This document shows, piece by piece, positions 59,644 to 64,000 of a DNA stretch of 64,000 nucleotides. The stretch spans positions 1 to 64,000 of the forward strand of contig JAAYAH010000149.1 of NCBI GenBank assembly GCA_012719445.1, given 5' to 3'. The notes below the pieces were generated by a model that saw only the letters and a program-made list of their open reading frames with translations, was not told the origin of the DNA and did no database searches. How positions within the stretch are numbered: the stretch's first letter is position 1; each line of letters begins with the position of its first letter. The stretch is from Actinomycetales bacterium (GTDB lineage: Bacteria > Actinomycetota > Actinomycetes > Actinomycetales > Kineosporiaceae). The translations under genes were made by a program, and so were the position numbers.

Positions 59644-61305
59644 TCAGACCGGGGACGCCGCCCCGTGCAACCGTCGACGCTGGTCCCGGTCGGCGACCAT
59701 GGCCTGGCGGGCCTCGTCGACGAGCCGGTCGGAGCTCTCCCGCCGGACCATGGCGTGCCCCACCCCGATCACACCGCCCATGGACTGCACCAGATCCGCG
59801 TGCAGCCGGCCGGCGACCATCCCCACCTCGTGCGGCGCGGTCCCCGGCAGCAGCACGGCGAGCTCATCGACCCCCAACCGGTAGAGGACGTCCCCGGCCC
59901 GCAGCTCCCCCCGCACCGTGAGGATCGCCTGACGGAGCACCTCGGCCGCCGGACCGGGGCCGGCCAACGCCCGGGTGTCGGCCACCCGGTCGATCCCGAA
60001 GATCGCCAGTGCCAGCGGGACCGGGACGGTGCCACCCCCGGTCACCGCCTGGCGCACGTCCGCGAGCAGCCGCTGGTCCGACCCCACCCCGGTGACCGGT
60101 TCCAGCTCCACCGTCGTACCGGCACCGGCCCGGCGGGCGAGGATGTCGAGCGCGCTGCCGGCGAGCCGTCCCAGCCTGGCCAGGGCGTCCACGTCACCGT
60201 CGGTGAACGGGCGGTCGGGTCCCCGCCGGGCCAGGATCGCCCCCGCCGCCCTCCCCCTGGCCAGGACCGGGGCGGTGACCAGTGCCATGTCCTCGTACAT
60301 CCCGAGCGGGTCGTCGCGGACCAGGGTGCGCCGGGCACGCCCGCCCTCCCACGGTGCCTGCTCCAGGACCGGGCCCCAGCCCTCGAGCGTTCCCGTCCCC
60401 GGCGGATCCTCCAGCGCCACCCGGGGCCCCTCGGGCAGCCGGACGACGAAGGTCACCCGCTCCGCGTCGACGAGATCGCGCGCGGCCTCCGTGCAGCACC
60501 GGGCGACGTCGATCCGGTGCGGTGCCTCGCGGAGGGCGGTCCGTGCGGTCTTCAGCCGCCGGATCTGCGCCTCGGTGGGCCCCCTGCCCCTGGTCGCCCC
60601 TCGACCGGCCGCCGGGGGAGCCTGCCCTGCCGGCACCGCGGACTCCCCGCTCCCGGGGACCGGTACCCCTGGTGCCGTGCCCTGCGCCCCGGGAGCAGGG
60701 CCCTGCGGCCCTGGCACGGTGCCCGGGATCCCGACCTGGGTACCCGACTCCGCGCCGGGACCGGCGGGCTGCGGCACAGGCCGGTGCGCGGCTCCCGAGG
60801 AGCGCGTCCGGCGCCGGGACCAGCCGGCCACGGAGGCGGGGGACGGCGCCGCGGATGGCGCGGGAGGCTGTTGCGGGAGGTTCACGGCGGCGCCACCCAC
60901 CGGTTGCCGTGCCCTGGGCACGGACGCCCTTCCGGGGACCGCCGGAGCCGGACGTCGTCCCGCACCGCCGGCCCGGTCCCCGCTCGCGGCCCGGTCACCC
61001 CCAGCCCGGTCATCCCCGGCCACGGACCGGTCGGCTCCGCTCCCGCCCTGGTCACGCCGGCTCCCGGCCGATGCCCTGCCGCCGGACTCGCCCGGTTCCT
61101 CCAGCTCCTCCAGCGGCACCACGGCGAGATCGGAGAGCCGCGGCCACTGGTCGAGCTCCGGATCCCTGCGGGACGACCACGGCACCGCCGTCAGCACCGT
61201 GAGCAGGCTCCGCCGCCGCTCCCGGTGCCGCCCCGGAGCGGCGGGGACGAAGGTGTACAACGTCGCCCGCCGGGGTCGAGGGATCTCGCCGTTCACGCGC
61301 TTCAC
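59644..61305 (-). CDS. GAF protein with degenerate GGDEF domain
   Basis: 553 residues from GTG 61305 (GGAAGGG 4 nt upstream). A GAF domain (about 270-390) follows a 230-residue Pro/Gly/Ala-rich N-terminus. The C-terminal domain (about 400-545) has the fold pattern of GGDEF proteins: PLALAIFGIDRVADTR, AEVLRQAILTVRGELRAGD, and YRLGVDELAVLLPG. The active-site motif GGDEF reads GVDEL, so diguanylate cyclase activity is unlikely. It could bind GTP or partners as a sensor. It lies convergent with LCP copy 2, stops 8 bp apart. Confidence 0.85.
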   Translation of the reverse strand: MKRVNGEIPRPRRATLYTFVPAAPGRHRERRRSLLTVLTAVPWSSRRDPELDQWPRLSDLAVVPLEELEEPGESGGRASAGSRRDQGGSGADRSVAGDDRAGGDRAASGDRAGGAGRRPAPAVPGRASVPRARQPVGGAAVNLPQQPPAPSAAPSPASVAGWSRRRTRSSGAAHRPVPQPAGPGAESGTQVGIPGTVPGPQGPAPGAQGTAPGVPVPGSGESAVPAGQAPPAAGRGATRGRGPTEAQIRRLKTARTALREAPHRIDVARCCTEAARDLVDAERVTFVVRLPEGPRVALEDPPGTGTLEGWGPVLEQAPWEGGRARRTLVRDDPLGMYEDMALVTAPVLARGRAAGAILARRGPDRPFTDGDVDALARLGRLAGSALDILARRAGAGTTVELEPVTGVGSDQRLLADVRQAVTGGGTVPVPLALAIFGIDRVADTRALAGPGPAAEVLRQAILTVRGELRAGDVLYRLGVDELAVLLPGTAPHEVGMVAGRLHADLVQSMGGVIGVGHAMVRRESSDRLVDEARQAMVADRDQRRRLHGAASPV

Positions 61306-61423
61306 GGTTCCCTTCCTCACGGCGCGACCGGGGACCCGGTTCCGCCCGGGTCCAGCATCGGCAGGAACCCCGCCCGGCTTCAGCCCCCCGGGCCGGATGG
61401 ACCCGGTCGCCGGGGCGAACCGA

Positions 61424-61471
61424 CGGACGGCGGACTGGTCGGACGGCGGACTGGTCGGACGGCGGACTGGT
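61424..61471. repeat. Perfect 16-bp tandem repeat, three units
   Basis: CGGACGGCGGACTGGT repeats three times without error directly upstream of the gene at 61483. It lies in the divergent promoter region with the GAF/GGDEF gene and could affect spacing of a promoter or operator. Confidence 0.85.
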
Positions 61472-61482
61472 TGGATGGAGCC

Positions 61483-62517
61483 ATGGGGCTCTTCCGGCGG
61501 AGTGATCGGGGACCGGCGAGGACCGCCGAGGCGATCCGGGACTTCTGGGAGTGGTGGTCCAGGGTCCGCGACGACGTGGCCGCGGCCCTCGGTGAGGGGA
61601 CGGCCGACTCGCTCGCGTCCGTGCTCGCGCCCCGGGTCTCGCGCATCCACCCCGACCTCGAGTGGGAGACCCTCCCCGGCCGGTCGGCCCGCCACGCGCT
61701 CGTCGTCTGCGCCGGAGGCCGACCCGAACTGCGCAGCGTGGCCGAGCGCTGGCACCGCGCCGGTCCCGAGGCGGACGACCTCTGGGAGCACCACCCGGCG
61801 CGGCAACCGGACCCCGGCGGGTTCACCAGCAGCCTCGAGGTCGCGGGCCGCTCCCTCGACCTGTCCCGGACCGTCCTCGCCGCCCGTGCCGACGACACCC
61901 GCTGCAGGCTCGACGTCCAGGTGCACCACCCGGACTTCCCCGACCTGCCGGACGAGGCACGGACCCAGGTGAGCTGCCTCGTCCTCGACTGGGCGCTGGG
62001 GGAGGACGACGTGGAGCGCTGGGTCGGTGAGATCACCCCGTTGTCCGACGCACCGCTCGACCCGGTGCCGGCATCGTCCTTCGGCCTGGTGGTCGAGCAG
62101 TTGCGGGAGCGCTGGAGCAGGGAGCAGTGGGCTCTGCTCCAGGGCGAGGGCCGCCGCGGCCGACCGCTGCTGGCCGCAGCCCGGCACCCGATGCTCCGCG
62201 TCGACCACCCGCTGTTCGACGAGCACGTCGCGGTGACCCTCTCCTTCCCCGGCACCCCGCAGGGGCTCCCCACCGAGGAGGCCCTGGCCCACCTGCGGGC
62301 CTTCGAGGACCATCTGCTCAGCCGGCTGGGGGACGCCGCCGTCCTCGTCGCGCACGAGACGCACGACGGTCGCCGGCTGCTCCACCTCTACGACGACGGC
62401 GAGGCCAGCGTCGCCCCCCAGGTCGAGGCGGTGCTGCCCGCCTACCGCGGTGGGCGGGCCCAGGTGCGGGTCGAGCCGGACCCTGCCTGGCGGGCGACCT
62501 CGCACCTGCGTCCCTGA
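61483..62517 (+). CDS. DUF695-like protein
   Basis: 344 residues from ATG 61483. The N-terminal motif IRDFWEWWSRVRDDVAAALG and the following PRVSRIHPDLEWETLPGRSA pattern resemble the DUF695 group. The C-terminal part contains VAVTLSFPGTPQGLPTEEAL and FEDHLLSRLGDAAVLVAHET, followed by a HLYDDGE motif, as in DUF695 proteins. Soluble, with no signal peptide or catalytic motif known. Function unknown. The perfect 16-bp tandem repeat upstream ends 11 bp before the start codon. Confidence 0.88.
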   Translation: MGLFRRSDRGPARTAEAIRDFWEWWSRVRDDVAAALGEGTADSLASVLAPRVSRIHPDLEWETLPGRSARHALVVCAGGRPELRSVAERWHRAGPEADDLWEHHPARQPDPGGFTSSLEVAGRSLDLSRTVLAARADDTRCRLDVQVHHPDFPDLPDEARTQVSCLVLDWALGEDDVERWVGEITPLSDAPLDPVPASSFGLVVEQLRERWSREQWALLQGEGRRGRPLLAAARHPMLRVDHPLFDEHVAVTLSFPGTPQGLPTEEALAHLRAFEDHLLSRLGDAAVLVAHETHDGRRLLHLYDDGEASVAPQVEAVLPAYRGGRAQVRVEPDPAWRATSHLRP

Positions 62518-62727
62518 CCGGGGGTAGCGACGGTCGGCCCGCTCCTCGACAGAGGACTACGTATCGTCACAGTGCGTCGATCGAGCGAAATCCCTCGGTA
62601 CTGGCGTGACAAAGAGTGTTGAACCTTCCACTCTGCGACGATCGGCTGGGTAGGCTGCCCGGGCACGGCGGTCCATTCCCCTGACGGCCTGGTGAGAGCC
62701 GAGGTCGTGGCGCTGCCCGGAGACGAC

Positions 62728-64000
62728 ATGAACGACAGTTCGCGTCAGCCCGTCGATCCGTCGCGCGCCGGCCGGGCCGAGCGGTGGGCAGCGGCGGAGA
62801 ACCAGCGGCGGCAGGACGCGTACGCCGTCGCCGCCAGGCGCTGGCACCGGGCGGACCGCGAACTCGAGAACATGATCCACACTGCGGGCAGCTACACCGG
62901 GTCCACCGCGGCCGACGCCTGCCCGTGGGCAGGAATCGGTCCCCACGAGTCGGTGTACCTCGTCGTGGACCAGGCATGGCTGGTGGAGACGAGACGGGCG
63001 GCAGGGGCCACCATCGGTGGCTACGCCGAGTTCTCCTTCACCGTGGCCCAGGCCCCGTTGCAGCGGGTGGGCGGCCCTGCGGGCACCACCGTGCACGGCG
63101 GTGAGTCACTGGTCATCTCCGACGAGGGCAGCCTGGTCGTCACCAGCGAGCGGGTGCTCTTCCGGGGGGCCGTCAGCTCGCGCGAGTGGACCTACGACAA
63201 GCAGTTCGGCGTGGAGCACGACCCCCTCCGGTCGCTGACGCTCATGCACGTCAGCGACCGGAGGGGACTCTCCGGCTTCGGCTACCCGCCCGAGGTCGCC
63301 GCGGGGGTCCGGTTCCTCCTCACCCTGGCCATCGCCCGCGCCAAGGACGCGACGGGACAGCTCATCGGAGCCCTGGAGCAGGAGCGGCAGGCCCTCTCGG
63401 CACAGCTCGTCCCGCCGGTCGAGGTGACCCCGGACGACGCCCCGACCCTCCCGGCCCGGGTCGCCCACGTGCTCCGACTGGTGTACTTCGGCATGCCCTC
63501 CCAGCGCCGAGGGGCCAGGATCCTGCAGTCGGTCGTGGCGTTCGGCGTCACCGCCCTGATCCTGTACGGGCTGGCACCCTCCCAGGACACCTCGCCCTCG
63601 GCGTCCGAGCGCAACCTCCCGCGCCTGCCCGTCCCGGTCACCACCACGACCGGGGACCCGTGGGAGCCGCTGGTCACGGAGGACACCACCACCTCCACCA
63701 CGACGACGACCACCACCACCACGACCACCACCACCACGACCACCACGACCACGACCACCACGACGACGACCAGGCCGACCACCACCCGCAGGCCGAGCCC
63801 GCCCGGCCCGCCGACCCCCCGGCCCACGACGAGCCGGACGACCACCACGACCGGCGTCGCCCTGTGCGGAGCCCCGGCCAACCCGCTGCGCTACACCTTC
63901 TGCGAGGGGTCCCTCATCACCGACCCCGACCCCCACACCTGCGAGTACTTCGCGTGCACCGCCCACTTCGACCACGGCAACGGGTACCTGGTCCAGTGCG
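62728..64000 (+). CDS. Single-span membrane protein with poly-Thr linker, partial
   Basis: ATG 62728 with GGAG 5 nt upstream; the frame runs off the right edge, 424 residues visible. The N-terminal 260 residues are cytoplasmic: a charged helix (RRQDAYAVAARRWHRADREL), then a beta-rich domain with GGESLVISDEGSLVVTSERV. One membrane helix (ARILQSVVAFGVTALILYGL, near 265-285) leads to a Thr-rich linker of over 25 consecutive or near-consecutive Thr codons. A Cys-containing extracellular part begins after it (VALCGAPANPLRYTFCEG). The family is not recognised. It could be a surface sensor with a cytoplasmic domain. Confidence 0.82.
   Translation, partial: MNDSSRQPVDPSRAGRAERWAAAENQRRQDAYAVAARRWHRADRELENMIHTAGSYTGSTAADACPWAGIGPHESVYLVVDQAWLVETRRAAGATIGGYAEFSFTVAQAPLQRVGGPAGTTVHGGESLVISDEGSLVVTSERVLFRGAVSSREWTYDKQFGVEHDPLRSLTLMHVSDRRGLSGFGYPPEVAAGVRFLLTLAIARAKDATGQLIGALEQERQALSAQLVPPVEVTPDDAPTLPARVAHVLRLVYFGMPSQRRGARILQSVVAFGVTALILYGLAPSQDTSPSASERNLPRLPVPVTTTTGDPWEPLVTEDTTTSTTTTTTTTTTTTTTTTTTTTTTTTTRPTTTRRPSPPGPPTPRPTTSRTTTTTGVALCGAPANPLRYTFCEGSLITDPDPHTCEYFACTAHFDHGNGYLVQC
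63683..63772. repeat. ACC/ACG microsatellite coding poly-Thr
   Basis: A run of about 28 ACC, ACG and a few TCC codons encodes the Thr-rich linker. Read in the opposite strand it gives a poly-Val frame, which is an artefact. Confidence 0.85.

Noticed and set aside
63282-63881. Minus-strand poly-valine protein
   Set aside because: It is the reverse reading of the ACC/ACG threonine microsatellite within the plus-strand gene.

Overview
This is a high-GC, gene-dense actinobacterial chromosome segment. Supporting signs are frequent GTG starts, GAGGAG-type Shine-Dalgarno sequences, four-base ATGA/GTGA overlaps inside operons, a GTP-dependent PEP carboxykinase, paired LytR-CpsA-Psr proteins, a SpoIID-type amidase and many secreted or lipid-anchored proteins. 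An order such as Pseudonocardiales is possible but not established. Both window ends cut genes.

Layout. 1-4.3 kb (minus strand): a partial periplasmic-binding-fold sensor, a MerR regulator with its own 19-bp-spacer promoter, then an operon of ABC ATPase, ABC permease and TetR behind an 18-bp palindrome. 5.0-12.5 kb (plus strand): a compact operon with the order expected of a Gram-positive type IV secretion core. It holds a small two-TM protein, a VirB3/PrgI-like protein, a VirB4-like ATPase, a VirB6/TrbL-like membrane protein, a VirB8-like protein, a lysozyme-like plus NlpC/P60 hydrolase, and a small protein of unknown role. No relaxase, coupling ATPase or integrase lies beside it. 12.9-23.4 kb: a GTPase-associated-protein-like protein (tentative), an FG-GAP secreted protein, an M20 peptidase, an alpha/beta hydrolase, a GH130 enzyme and a small Trp/Cys protein. 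23.7-28.5 kb: a lysine-aminomutase-like radical SAM enzyme, a decayed metallo-beta-lactamase lipoprotein gene and an amidase/SpoIID protein. 28.6-37.4 kb (minus strand): a secreted trypsin-like protease, a lipoprotein, an I36-type inhibitor, a two-component pair whose kinase is internally duplicated, a phospholipase-D-fold protein and a frameshifted gene. Related 18-nt palindromes occur near the protease, the inhibitor and the kinase.

37.9-42.0 kb is a small integrative element of about 4 kb in the 3' half of tRNA-Arg(ACG). It has a 52/53-bp direct repeat at its ends, a tyrosine integrase, an antitoxin/PIN-like toxin pair and a HEAT-repeat cargo gene. 42.3-48.3 kb: two divergent ABC export operons. 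48.4-55.6 kb: a nitroreductase, a lipid-anchored serpin, a membrane/coiled-coil gene pair, pckG and an unknown exported protein. 55.8-64 kb: tRNA-Ser(GCT), two tandem LCP genes, a GAF protein with a degenerate GGDEF domain, a DUF695-like protein and a partial membrane protein with a threonine microsatellite.

The strongest candidates for something under-described are the relaxase-less type IV secretion-like operon, the miniature tRNA-Arg element with HEAT cargo, and the possible regulon joining the duplicated kinase, the secreted protease and the inhibitor.
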